Assembly: GCA_000231825.2 (NCBI GenBank)
Contig: JH720314.1
Coordinates: 434,001-498,000, forward strand
Direction of reading: 5' to 3'
Origin: Tetrahymena elliotti 4EA
Taxonomy: Eukaryota > Ciliophora > Oligohymenophorea > Hymenostomatida > Tetrahymenidae
Length of the DNA stretch: 64,000 nucleotides
The notes under the pieces were generated by a model. It worked only from the letters and a program-made list of their open reading frames with translations, was not told the DNA's origin and searched no databases. Made by a program: the position numbers and the translations under genes. Shown piece after piece: positions 52,345 through 63,874 of this stretch. Position 1 is the first letter of the stretch; each line of letters opens with the position of its first letter.

Positions 52345-54162
52345 ATGAAGACATAAACCTTTGGGTTTGGCCAGAATAAACTTTCTGTTAATGTAAAGGG
52401 TCCAAGTGATAATGAGGGCTTAGAAATCAGTTATAAGGAATCTAATTTAGATATTGCAAGCAAATAGCAATAATCCTTTTATGATAAGATAGAATAAGCT
52501 AATTAGATAGGAAAATAAATATCAAACAATGGTCAGTCTATCCAAAAGCAAGTAGGTGATTTAATTTAAAATGCAGAAAAGCTTACAGCCAAAGATTTAG
52601 TAAATCATTAATAAAATTCGAATTAAAATTGTTTACTTTCGGGGAAACCATTCTCTACTTTTAGTTAAAATATTTTTAAAGCAAAAAGAAAAAACTGGAA
52701 TTTGAGAATGAAAAAATGGAATATTTTCCAAATTACTTTTTTAAATATAGAATTATTTTAGCAATTTTGAAAGTTTTAAAAAAACCTCAATAACTTGTTT
52801 GAAAAATTATAAAAAACTATTCGTTAATAACTAATTAGGAAAAAGATGTAAATATGGCAAAATCAGCAATCAAATAAGCTGATCATCTAAGTTCATCTGC
52901 TTTCGGATTTGGAAAGAATTTAAAAAATTTAGAAAATACTCTTGAAAAAAATATTTCAGCTGCTACTTCTTAAAGTTTTGCAGTAAATGGAAGCTTAAAA
53001 TTTAATGATAATGTATCAATAGGTTTATCAGGATTGAAGTCTGTGTCTAAGTAAGCTGAAGCCAATATAAAACAAGCTGAAAAAGCAAGTAAAATAGCAG
53101 AAGACTCAATTGAAAACAGTGTTATTAATAAAGTTTCCTCTTTAAGTAATAGCATGCTTAATGGGAACATACAAATAAATGGAAATAAGCTTGCAATTTC
53201 AGGATTAAAATCAGTCTAACAATAAGCAGAGTCATCTATAAAATAGGCTGATAAAATGATATAAGGTACTGAATAAATGGTGGCTGATTTTTCTAAAAAT
53301 GCTTCTGATACTAGTTTGTCATTTGGAAATAATAAACTTTAAGGTTACTAAAACTATAAAATAGATTAACAAAATCCTTTCGGATAGTATAGTGACTAAA
53401 TAAACAATGATCTTAAGTAGGTAAAATATAAATAAAAATTATTAGAATTGTTAGAATAAATTGGATAAATAAGTAAAAAAATTTATTAAAAAGGTAAATT
53501 AGTTTTCTAACAATTTGAATAATTCACTAAATGAGAACTATGCTGATATTAATAAGTCAATTGCTTCAGTGAATCCTTTCGTTTCTAAAAATGATATGGC
53601 AAATTTACAAAATATTAGCTACGGTATTGATAAAACAGCAAACGGAGTGAATTCTTTGGTAAAGACTAATGGTTAATATGTCAGTAAAAATTTTGAATAA
53701 GAAACATAAGATTATTCTATCGATTTGAGTTCTAGAGTAAAAAAAATTTAATTTAATTTATAATATTTAATTTCTTCAAAAAATTAATTAAAAATTTTTT
53801 TGATTAAAATTAAAAAAAATTAATAAACTTTCTTACTAGTCACTAATAATATTTCATGCAAACTTAATATTTACAATAATCCAATGTAAATCAATCATCT
53901 AATAGCATAATCTAATTAACTCATTTTAATTCAAATTTTTTTATAATAATTTCTATTAAAAATTATTTACTACCTATTAAATTAAAAGAATCCATTCCAA
54001 AATCAGTTCTATAAGTCTAGGCCAGACCCTGTAAACACTAATCAAAGTGAAAGTGTTTTAGCTGCAAAATAGGGCAAAAGAGTTTTCTAATAAGAAGTAC
54101 CAAACACCAATTTACAATAGATCAACAATGCTAAGAATTTCAATAGTAGTCAAATCATTTAG
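52345..54162 (+). CDS. Repeat protein with NPF motifs and helical segments, 3' end uncertain
   Basis: Starts at ATG 52345 (MKTQTFGFGQNKLSV). Exon 2 begins near 52839, and further exons end near 53730 and restart near 53988. Two internal units are related: SLKFNDNVSIGLSGLKSV, and NIQINGNKLAISGLKSV. Both are followed by Gln/Ala/Glu helices of KQAEANIKQAEKASK type. The first exon (FGQNKLSV) and a later stretch (LSFGNNKLQGY) echo the same beta-like unit. Three NPF tripeptides occur (QQNPFGQY, SVNPFVSK, KNPFQNQF). NPF is the ligand for EH domains in endocytosis, so a trafficking role is possible. The frame stays open past 54162 into the next entry, so the two may be a single gene. I do not recognise the family. 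Confidence 0.6.
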
Positions 54163-54321
54163 GTATACAATGAAAAAGTATCTATTAATTTATTTTATCA
54201 TTTCTTTTTCCAATTATATTTCATGTTTGGTTTAAAAATTGTTAATCAAGCCAAGATAAAAGATATTGATTAATTAGTTCATAAAATTTAGTCTTAAATT
54301 TTATTTAAAAAATACAAAAGA

Positions 54322-55434
54322 ATGAGAATGTTTAATTTAATTATCTTGTTTTTGACAATTAATTTAAATTTTATCCTTTTTTCTATTAAAAAGGAAGAAA
54401 AAAGTAAAGCAGCTAAATTTCTTAAAAATATTCCATGGCTCTTGCTTGGTATTATAGGTTTGTGGACATTCATTTTTATGATTTCTGATATTGTGGATTA
54501 TTCTAATTGGAAATTCATTCAAGAAAATTCTTTAACAAATGTTGCAAGTTGGTACTCTAAAGATTAGAAAATGCAAGAGGCTGCTTTAAGTTATAATGGG
54601 GGATTAGGAAGAAATTATATTTCATTGATTGATTTCATTCTTTTCTATTACATTACCAAATTATTCTACAATTTATGGCTGACTAATGAATATTTTGAGG
54701 CAAGTACTTTTAAAAATGCACTTACAGCCTTTCTCTTTTTGAAAGATTTTATTCTAATTATTCTAGCGCTAACATCAGGAAATTACTCGTCCTTCTCTGG
54801 CTGGTCAGGATTTGGATATTTTTGGCTCTCTACTTTTGGAAAAATAAGCATAATAATAAGTTTTTCAAAAATATTTTTCTTCCGCCTAAACTATTTCAGA
54901 TAATTTTCATAATAAAAAGATTGTTGTTGTAGTTTACTTACTAATTGGGGAAATAGTTTATATAGCTGGGCTTCAGCTTAAGGTACAAGAAATCCAGAAG
55001 TATATATTTCTCTTGTTATATTTTGCTTGTATTTACCATTAGTTCTCCATTGCATAGTTGGAATTATAGAATCAACATATATTCTAATTATTTGGATTTC
55101 TATACTATTCTTCTTATAATAACTAATTTAATTATTTATGGAAATCTGTAAACCAAGAAGTGAACATGGTGATTAAAGTTTATAAGAAAGATTATTAGAT
55201 AGTTAAAAATCAGGAATTACTGAATTGGCAAGTAAATTCTGGGTATATTTTACATTATTATATGTAATTATTCCAGGTGTAGCTAGTGTGAGCTTTGCTG
55301 CTAATTTTAAAAATGCAATTACTTTTCATTTTAATGGTTAATAACTTATGTTTAATTATTTTTCCATTCCTGAATCAGGTAGTGGATACTAAAACACAAT
55401 GACATTTGTATGCAATTTACTTTGCCTCATCTGA
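54322..55434 (+). CDS. Polytopic membrane protein, unknown family (possibly 3' part of the NPF gene)
   Basis: Intronless open frame of 370 residues from ATG 54322 to TGA 55432-55434. It has about seven hydrophobic segments: the N terminus (NLIILFLTINLNFILF), WLLLGIIGLWTFIFMI, a tyrosine-rich one near LIDFILFYYITKLFY, LFLKDFILIILAL, a longer one ending ISIIISFSKIFFF, a pair around VIFCLYLPLVLHCIVGII, and FTLLYVIIPGVASVSF. A hydrophilic loop separates the last from the rest. The same frame is open from the NPF exon at 53988 without a stop, so the true start may be further upstream. No transporter or channel signature is recognisable. Confidence 0.65.
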
Positions 55435-56026
55435 TTATAAATACATTTTTGTATAATAGAATGAATGAATGAATTAGAAAATAAAATTTTTCCTCAACAA
55501 AAAAGTGATAACTTAAAAGAACAAAAACTTTAATATTGTTCCATCTGAAAATTAAATGAGAAACTAAAGAATAAACTTGTATATACTTATCACAATTTTA
55601 ATTATTATCTTTATTATTATAAGTTATATCTAATATAATATGTTTGTATCAATACAAAAATTAATTCCTATTAGATTTAAAAATTAAAAGTATTTTTCAA
55701 TTTGTTTAATTATTTGTTTACTCTATCCTTATAATTTTTAGAATTAAATAAAATTTTGTTAAATTAAATTTTAAATTACTTTTACATTTAAATTTTAAGA
55801 ATTGATTTCATCTACTATTTGATAATTGTCTTTTTTAAAATTAAATTTGAGAGTAAATATAATCAAATTTGTATTATTAATTAATAACTTAATGTAATTA
55901 TAGGGTTTCTGAATAAATTAAGATAGATAGATAAAAAAATCTTAGTCTTTTTAGTTAAGATATATAAATGCATTTTTAATTTTAATTTATATTATTGACA
56001 AAACAATATCTTTTAAGAATTTCATT
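55435..56026. other. Spacer between convergent 3' ends
   Basis: AT-rich, between the membrane-protein gene (plus) and the coiled-coil gene (minus). No feature seen beyond expected 3' UTRs. Confidence 0.6.
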
Positions 56027-58522
56027 TCAATTATTGGATCCATTAGATTATTGGGCATTTACTTCAATATTATTTTGATTTTTTTTCTCTAATTTTTCAT
56101 TCAGAATTTAAATTTCTTATTTTCTTAACTTAAGTAGTTCATATAACTGTTGGTTTTCATTTCAGAGTTTATCATTATTTGATGATAAAATTTATATTTT
56201 TGCTTTAAAATGGTTAATTTACATTTGAGAAGCATCTTCTGTGTTTAATAATTATTCTTTTTGCTAGTACTACATCAGCTTAATTTTTGTTTGCTCAAAT
56301 TCTTGATTAATTAATTAAATTTCTTTTTCTTTTTCTGAAAGTCTTTACATTAAAATTTAATTTTATGATTTTTATGTATCTAGTAGTGTCTCTACTCTAT
56401 CTGCCTAAGGTAGACTATTAATTTATGAACGGAAATTCTCATTTTCTTTCTAAAATTAAAGAAGTAATTTCTTTTTGATATCAATTTCTTCAACTTTATA
56501 CTGTAATTACTTTTCTAACTTTTCATTGATCTTAATTACTTTTTCATTCTCAGATAAAATAAGGTTGATTTTACCAATCAACTCTAGTTTTTCCTTATTA
56601 AGTTCTTCAATTGTATCTTTTGAAGTATCATTTTTTTGAAGCTCTTCATTAAATTTTAAAATTTCTTAATTATTTTTCAGAAGATTATTGTACACAACTT
56701 AATTTTCTTTAATTTATTCGCCTTAGCTAATAATTAATGAGTTCTTTTATTAAATTACTAGCTCTTATTGCTATATTTTTAATATCTATTCTTGGTATTT
56801 ATTTTAGTAGTCTTTTACTTTGGCTTATAATTGTTAATTTACTTCAACAAGTTCCTAAATTTAACTTTGGATTAACTATTATTTCTGAATTTCTAATTAA
56901 AAATTATCTTTTTCTTTTTAAACTTCTACATTTAAAGTTGCTACTTGTATCTAATATTTTTAAAGTAAATCTTCTTATTCGCTTATTTTCTTATTCATTT
57001 ATTAAATATGAGATTATAAATCTTTAATTTATGAATCACAAGAAGAATTTTCAATCTTCAACGAATCAATATTTAAGTCCTTATTCCTATTTTCTTCTTA
57101 TAGCATGCTGATTTAATTTGTTAGATCAGATTTAATTTATAGGAATGTTTCTCTTGTTATATTAAGCTCATTAGCAATAACTTCTTTAGTATTTTATAAA
57201 TCAAAATTTTTGGAATTTAATTATTCAATAGTCTACTATAATTCTTTGATATTTTCATGGGATTACTCTACTTAATTTTTGCTTTCTAACAATTCTATTC
57301 CAAGTTTTTCTGTTTCAATAGTCTACTATAATTACATAATCTCTAATTACTTAGCTTACTAGTTCATAGATACTTTATAATTTTCTAGCTATTTAATTAT
57401 TGCATTCTTTTAACAAATATCTTTGGTCAAATCTTCTATCTATGAAACCTGCTAATTTATATTCAAAATTTTCTTAGCAATTTCCTCTTAAAAGTTGAGT
57501 TTCTCTTAGAATAAGCTTTCATTAATAGTTAAAACTCTCTGATTCTCAGCTAATAATTGATTTATTTTTAATTCATTATCTAAGTTAATAGCAATAGCAT
57601 TTTCTTTTTATTTAGATAATTCTTTAATTTATAATTACATATTTTCTACTGCACTATGTAATTCTTGTCTTCTTTACTCACTGACTTCTAAGTTTTATTA
57701 CCTTCTTTATGAGTTTTGTTCAATAAATTTTTGATTCTCTTGCAAGAAGTTATTTTCTTTTTAAAGCAAGTCTATTTTTTCTTAAAGCTACTTATTATCT
57801 TCTTCATATTCAATTATCAAATTTTTCAATCTCTCAATTTCTTATGTCAAAAGCTAAACTTTCTCAAATATTTCTTTATTTTTTCCAACTATTTCTAGCA
57901 CATTAAATAGTTTTTCATGTTATAATTGTGTTTCATTATCAACATTACTTTCTTGATTTAAGTTACCTTATCCTTATTGCTTGCTATCAAATATTTATTT
58001 TATTTAATTCTGTAAATCTTAAACATTATCTGAGTTGGGTATCATATTTTTAGATAAATTTAATACATCACTTTTAAAATTTGTATTTCTAAAGTCATTT
58101 GATAGACTTTCTTATCTAATTTTTTTGATTGTATTCTAATTAGATTAGTTGATATTTTTTTCTCCTACTTAAATGGTTTCAGCTTAATTCTATGAATTAG
58201 AATCTTATTCAAACTATTTAAGCATATTTATATTTTTTTGAATAACACTTTAAAATTGTAGGTTATTTTAAACTGGCTGAAGACCAATATTTGGATTCTG
58301 GATTATCTATGATTAAACTATTATTTTTTAATTTTGGTTATTGATTGGATTTATATAAGCCTGGAATTAAAATGATCCTTATGGGATTAGACTGCTATCT
58401 TTAGCAATATTTTTGCTAGTTGTTTAAATTTGAAAGTTTTATTGCCCTAGAACTTTTATTTAATTAGCATCTTTCATTTAATTAACTACATTCTTTTAGT
58501 TAGTATCAGAAATATTTTACAT
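56027..58522 (-). CDS. Long coiled-coil protein
   Basis: Starts at ATG 58522 (MQNISDTNQKNVVNQMKD). After a polar Asn/Gln-rich N terminus of about 200 residues, almost the whole remainder shows heptad-rich coiled coil (LQEKIDLLQKENNFLQENQ; IKELQQTIEQLNSK; LIGKINLILSENEKVIKI). About 820 codons to the final TGA at 56027-56029. An in-frame TGA lies at 56162-56164. Coding-like sequence continues in the same frame after it (NENQQLYELLKLRKQ). A GTAAATTAAC...GTTAAG intron would remove it and restore the frame, so either the gene is spliced there or it ends early. Probably structural or centrosomal/cortical; no specific family recognised. Confidence 0.8.
57225..57333. repeat. 19-bp direct repeat, 90-bp period, within coiled-coil gene
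   Basis: TCAATAGTCTACTATAATT occurs at 57225-57243 and 57315-57333. On the coding strand both copies encode ELQQTIE-like heptad sequence (LQQTIET and LQQTIEQ), spaced 30 codons apart. This suggests a local tandem duplication of a coiled-coil unit. Confidence 0.8.
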
Positions 58523-59927
58523 AATAATCCACTTAAATTACTTTAAAATTTTTGATAAAAATTAACGATGGTCACTTTATTATGAAAATTTTATTACCAA
58601 AAACAAATGAAAATTGAATCAATTATTCAGATATTTCTAATTTTACAATTATTGTAAGATTTCAAACTAAAAATCATCAAAAATTTAAATCATTTCTTAA
58701 AAAAATAAGATACACAGTTTTAAACTAGCCCATAAAAATTTTTTATATAATATAAATACAAAAACAAAGGAAATATATTTAATGGATTAAAATAAAAAAT
58801 AGAATTTCTATTATTAATAGATAATTATTAAATAATATCAAATAAAGTATTAATATTTATTATTTAAAGACAAAATTTTAAAATTTATTCTCTCTTTTTT
58901 CTTTTTACTAATAAAACTTTGGGTTTATAAATAATAGTATCAACTAGTTTTCAAAATTATCTAAAATAAAATTTCATTTATGAAATTAAATAATATAAAA
59001 AAAATTAAATTCTAAAATTAGAAAATTTATAGTAAAATTCAAAAAAATTTACAAATTTAAGCTGAGACAATTTTCATCTTTAACTAAAAATTTGATAAAT
59101 CTAAAAATATTTAAATTAAAATTTGTATATCCTAAATATTATATTATATTAGGTTAATAGGTTACTATTAAAATTATCAGCTCATATTTGTAAAATAACT
59201 AATTTAATTATCGATTTATTAAAATATCATAGAAATGACTATCAAACAAAGTTATCTAACTTTTATAATGATATTCATTTTATTAATATTTTAAATGTGA
59301 GTAAATACTATGTAAAATTAAATTTGATTTATTAAATTAGTTAATATGTATTTTAATCTCTTTTATTTTACTTTTTGCAATTTCAGAAAAAAAATAAAAA
59401 TCAGATTTTACATTATTTTGATGAGAATAAAAAGTAAAAAAAATGAAAAATTTAATTATTTTTTCATTTTAATTAAATTATTTTTAATCATACTAAAGTC
59501 AATTTAAATTAATAAATTTTTTAATTTAAGGTTAAATTATGATGTAACAATAAAAGTAATTGAATTTCAATCTAATTCTTTATTATTTTTTGAATATTCA
59601 ACTTTAAAAATCTGTTAATTTACAAAAAACTGTGAAAGCTATTATTTTATGTATATTTTAATGATTTTCTGAAAAGAAAATAATTTTGTTATGATGATTA
59701 TTTGTTTGTGTTTAAGTGAGGGGTAAAAACTATAACTTTTGGTTATAGGTTTTTTCTAAAATAAAAAACTTATAATCTGCTATATTTCTAAATTAATTTT
59801 TTGGCTAAGTAATAATTTTTACTTTTGATTATTGAAATTTGTTAGGAGAAGTAAAAAAGTAAAGATAGAATAACATATATTTAAAAATTAATAAAAGGGA
59901 TAAATAGAATTATAGCAACTTATTGAG
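58523..59927. promoter_or_regulatory. Divergent intergenic region, coiled-coil and MORN genes
   Basis: 1.4 kb of very AT-rich sequence between outward-facing starts. The only structure noticed is a 7-bp stem, CTATAAC (59730-59736) with GTTATAG (59742-59748), flanked by A5 and T6. No gene supported. Confidence 0.5.
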
Positions 59928-62032
59928 ATGTCGAATACTTTTAATGATCAGCAGTATGATAATTATGATGAAAATAATAACGATTAATAGGAAGAATACT
60001 ATGATTAGAATAATTAAGGATATGATAATGAAAATAATCTAGGAGGTAATTATGATGATATGAATTTAGATGATTTGGAAAAGGAAAGGTAAAGGCTAGA
60101 AAATGAATTGGGTATTACTTAAAAAATTACTTAGTCTGAAAGAATAATTTAGAAAAAGAATTGGGAACATGTTAATGAGCTTGGTGGACTTGAAATAGAT
60201 AATAATTTAGTTTGCGATTTAGAAGATCATGATAAAGAAAAGATATTATTTGTTTGCAAAAGTCCTTATTGTGATGCTCCTCGTCGTTTATGCTGTGGTT
60301 ATTGCAATCCATTACATGCAACGCATCTTAAATATCTTAATAAGTTATAAAATTTTCGTGATACAAGTTTAAATTCTAGAGTTAAATTGTAAAATACATT
60401 AGCTGATTTCACTTAATTTGAAAAGAAGTAGCTTATAGAAGGCAGTCTTCTTTAGCTAATAAAGAGGAGACAAAAAGAAATGATGGACTAATTCATCAAA
60501 TTTTAGACTAGCCAATATAATTCACTTCTCAAATTGCTCGATGGTGCCACAGAAAATTATTTGTTTGAAGAAATGAGTTTACTTAAAAGTATAGGAGGTT
60601 TTCACTAGAAAGTTGATGATATTTTTGGTAAGGAATGGCAAGAGCTTAAATCAGATGACGTAATGGCTCTTATTCGTTTACATGAACACTTAAATGAGTT
60701 TGTAGATCCTATTAATAAATTAGATGAGAATAGAGCTAAGTTAGCAAAAGACTTAACTGATACAATAGATAGCTTTTTTGGCCATAATGAAGTTCTTGTT
60801 TCTACCCTAGAACAACAATCTGAAAATCGTATGCAACAAATTTTAGACAAAGTGTATAGGGAAAATTCAGAAAATAAGGCTACTATTTATTAACTAAGTG
60901 ATCGTCATAAAGATATAATTGAGAGCTCTGCTATATTTTAGAGAGGTTTCAATACAGAAGGATCAATAAATGGGTCTCCAACAAAAAAAAATTAAGCTAA
61001 AGAATTTCATTCAGTGTTACTGAAAGATGATCATGCTCCTAAAATAGGTTGGAAAGAAATTTCAAAACTTCCTCTTTGGGCAAAGTACTTAAGAAATGTT
61101 GAACTTTGTAATAAAAAATATGGATAATTTAAGAAGCAAAAAGACCTACCTAACACAATGGATTTCACTACTATTGGGCCTCTTGAGGACAGTAGAGGGG
61201 ATATTTATATTGGATAATGGCGTTAAGGATTACGTTGGGGCCAAGGTTCTATGATTTGGAAAAATGGAACATATTATGAAGGCACATGGCAAAAATCAAA
61301 AATGGAAGGATATGGAAGAAAAGTGTTTAAAAATGGAAACATGTAATTCATTGATTGCATTTTTGCTTATTTTTGAGAGTTTTTATCATCTTTTCCTGAT
61401 AAAACAAAAGAAATTTTTATTCAATTTTATTAAATTAAAATTAAAAAAAACGTTTCACTCATCCAATTAATTAATCGCAATTAGAATTTCAGAAATTCTT
61501 CTTAATATTCATTTAAATATAAAGGTATGAAGGAGAGTTTAAAGATGATAAAATGAATGGCAAAGGAGTCTTTTATCATGTTGGAGGTTCTAAATATGAA
61601 GGTGAATGGAAAGATGATTTGCCTCATGGAAGAGGTATTGAAGTTCTGATAAATAATGATGTATTTGAAGGAGAATTCAAAAAAGGATTAAAAGAAGGAA
61701 GAGGTAGATTGAAAGGTGCAGATGGATCATTAATTACAGGTATTTGGCAAGAAGGAAAACTCTAAGGTAAAGGAGAGTAGCTTTATGCAGATGGAAGACT
61801 CTATCAAGGTGATTTTAAGGATGATAAAAAGGAAGGAGAAGGTGTTTTAAAATGGAATGATGGTAGAAGATATGAAGGCCCTTGGTAAAAAGGAAGATAG
61901 CATGGTATAGGCCTTTTTATCAATCCAGATGGAACTAAGCTTAAGGGTGAATGGATAAACGGTAATCGTATAAGATGGATAACACCTAGTGGACCTAGCG
62001 GGGTAGTAGGTAGCTAAAATAGCTTAAAATGA
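59928..62032 (+). CDS. MORN-repeat protein with N-terminal Cys/His cluster and coiled coil
   Basis: Two exons, 59928-61342 and 61525-62032, give 640 residues; the intron splits the AT/G of a Met codon inside a repeat. The N terminus is Asp/Asn/Tyr-rich and acidic. Around residues 107-135, VCKSPYCDAPRRLCCGYC followed by HATH forms a likely zinc-binding cluster resembling a B-box. A helical region (VDPINKLDENRAKLAK) follows. From about residue 426 to 620 there are about eight MORN units (YIGQWRQGLRWGQG, YEGEFKDDKMNGKG, YEGEWKDDLPHGRG, YQGDFKDDKKEGEG, YEGPWQKGRQHG). MORN arrays bind membranes or act as scaffolds; axonemal (radial-spoke) and cortical members are common. The specific role is not determinable. 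The open frame at 61264-61470 is intron read-through. Confidence 0.92.
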
Positions 62033-63415
62033 AAATAATATTAGAAAAATAAAAAATTTAGAAAAGTTTTAAATGAAAATTGTAATATATCTCTTTTAAA
62101 GAATGCAAGCTTTTAAAATTAATAAAAAATTTATGAGTATTTATTTTTACTTTTTCATCATTTGGTGTTTATTGTAGAAGTTAATTGCGTATTATTAATC
62201 AGGTTGACTTTATCAAAATTTTTAATCAGCTTTGTATATTATGAATTTTCTTATTGATTTCTTGATATTTCTTTCTCAAGCTCTCCTTGGCTAAAATAAT
62301 TAAATCATAAATTTTATTAGCAACCTTCTATTTGTAAATATTCGCTTGTAAGCGATTCAATCAATTTACATTTAATGAAAGGGGGAAAAAAACAAATAAA
62401 TAGATAAATGGAAGAATTTATTTGAGTTATCATTTCGTAAGATGTTTGATGTACATTAAAATCATGCTAAAATTTTGGAATGGAATAGATTTTTAATTTT
62501 TGAAGAAAATCTAAAGAAATTTCTGGCAGCTATAAAAGTTTTCTCAATACTAGATGAAAGTAAGTGGATATCTTAAAATTACGCATAGTACGATATATGA
62601 TGACTTATAAAACGATATTGATTAATTTCTGTATTAAAGGGAACTAATATTCAATATAATCCGTAACATATCAATTACTATGTGTTTAAGAAAAATGTTT
62701 CGATGCTTTTTATAATTAAATTTTATAAAAAATGGCTAAATCATAAGTTTAACTTCAGGTTATGATAAAATATCAAGAATTGGTGAAGAAATTTCAGTTG
62801 TTTAATTGCATTTTTTTATGAGATTTAAAGAAGTAAAGTTAAAGTTTAACTAAAATATGAGGAATTTTTTAATTGTTAAAATCACAATTTACAAAATCAA
62901 ATTAAATTAAAATTTATAAAAAAGTAATAAGAAAATATAAATTGGCAATGCATAAAAATTTTATTAGAGTATCTATCTATCTTATCTTTTTTATTGATTT
63001 TTACTTTTTTAAAATCAAATATAAGCAAAAAATAAAGAAATAAAATGCAATCCTCTCTCTTTCTTTCTTGAGTAAATGATAGATTGATTTAAAGATTTTC
63101 ATAATATTAAATAAAATGAATAAGAGCTTAGAAGTCATTCATTCATATTTAAATGAAAACTTAATCAATGAATTTGATGTGCTTAATGCAAAAATTTTAT
63201 ACCTCTGAAATAAAACAAACAAATAAATAGATTATGTCAGTTTACGCATTATTTTAAACTATTCCATGCAATTATTTATTTAAAGACTTGCATGTGAATC
63301 CTTTATCATAATTTTCTAGCAATAAATAAATTATATTAAGATTTAAAGGAGAGAAATCAAAATAAACTAAAAAAAATTTTCACTTTTATAAAATCATATA
63401 AAAAAAAGCATAAAC
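62033..63415. other. Intergenic region with a possible minus-strand exon remnant
   Basis: Mostly AT-rich and featureless. At about 62226-62350 the minus strand reads a coding-like stretch (KVANKIYDLIILAKESL, then KKYQEINKKIHNIQ) ending in TGA at 62226-62228. It has no convincing start and is closed upstream by a TGA. It could be a last exon, a gene remnant or chance. The promoter of the next gene lies near the right end. Confidence 0.4.
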
Positions 63416-63823
63416 ATGTTGGCATAAAAGACTAGCAAAGCTGTTTCTAAGATTCTCTTTAAGAACAAGAGCTTTTTTAATTTCAGAACCACTAAGAATC
63501 TCTTAGTTCAAAAGGAAAATCCAAGCAATTTGTATGTTGAACAAATGTTCGACTAGTGGTCAAAGGATCCAAACAGCGTTCATGAAATGTGGAGAGATTA
63601 TTTCAATTAAACTTCCCAATAAATTATTGAACCTACTCTTTCCAGTTCATAGGTTTCCCCATTTGCTATTGAAAAGGCTTCTACTGTTGCCTTCCAAGCA
63701 TACAACCTCATTAGAAACTATTAAGTTATTGGTCACTCACTTGCTGATATTGATCCTTTGGGTAAAAAGCTAACTTTCTAATACAAAGCTGACTTTTATA
63801 ATATTCAATCTAGATCAAGATGA
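63416..63823 (+). CDS. 2-oxoglutarate dehydrogenase E1 N-terminal fragment, truncated
   Basis: E1 is the thiamine-dependent decarboxylase of the mitochondrial 2-oxoglutarate dehydrogenase complex and is normally about 1,000 residues. Here 135 residues run from ATG 63416 to TGA 63821-63823. A Lys/Arg/Ser/Phe-rich start (MLAQKTSKAVSKILFKNKSF) looks like a mitochondrial targeting peptide. Next come NLYVEQMFDQWSKDPNSVHE and FQAYNLIRNYQVIGHSLADI, then DPLG, which match the E1 N-terminal segment used for complex assembly. In another frame, NLDQDEIRQESF follows; it resembles the next conserved piece of E1, so a small insertion or frameshift lies near 63803. No E1 homology continues after 63840 and the catalytic domains are absent. 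Codon use is GC-richer than its neighbours, as in highly expressed genes. It could be a pseudogene or an expressed mini-protein. Confidence 0.75.
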
Positions 63824-63874
63824 AATCCGCTAGGAAAGTTTCTTTCTTATAATCAAAACATTTCATCTTGATCT
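63812..63874. repeat. 15-bp perfect inverted repeat at the E1 truncation point
   Basis: AGATCAAGATGAAAT (63812-63826) is repeated in exact reverse complement at 63860-63874, with a 33-nt spacer. The left arm lies in E1-homologous sequence (the DQDEI codons) and contains the TGA that ends the fragment. The right arm lies where homology has ceased. This looks like a fold-back duplication at a break, or a 3'-UTR hairpin. Confidence 0.85.

Noticed and set aside
56737..57898. Plus-strand Leu/Phe-rich frames
   Set aside because: Antisense of the coiled-coil gene.
61264..61470. 68-codon frame in the MORN gene
   Set aside because: Out-of-frame read-through into the intron at 61343-61524.
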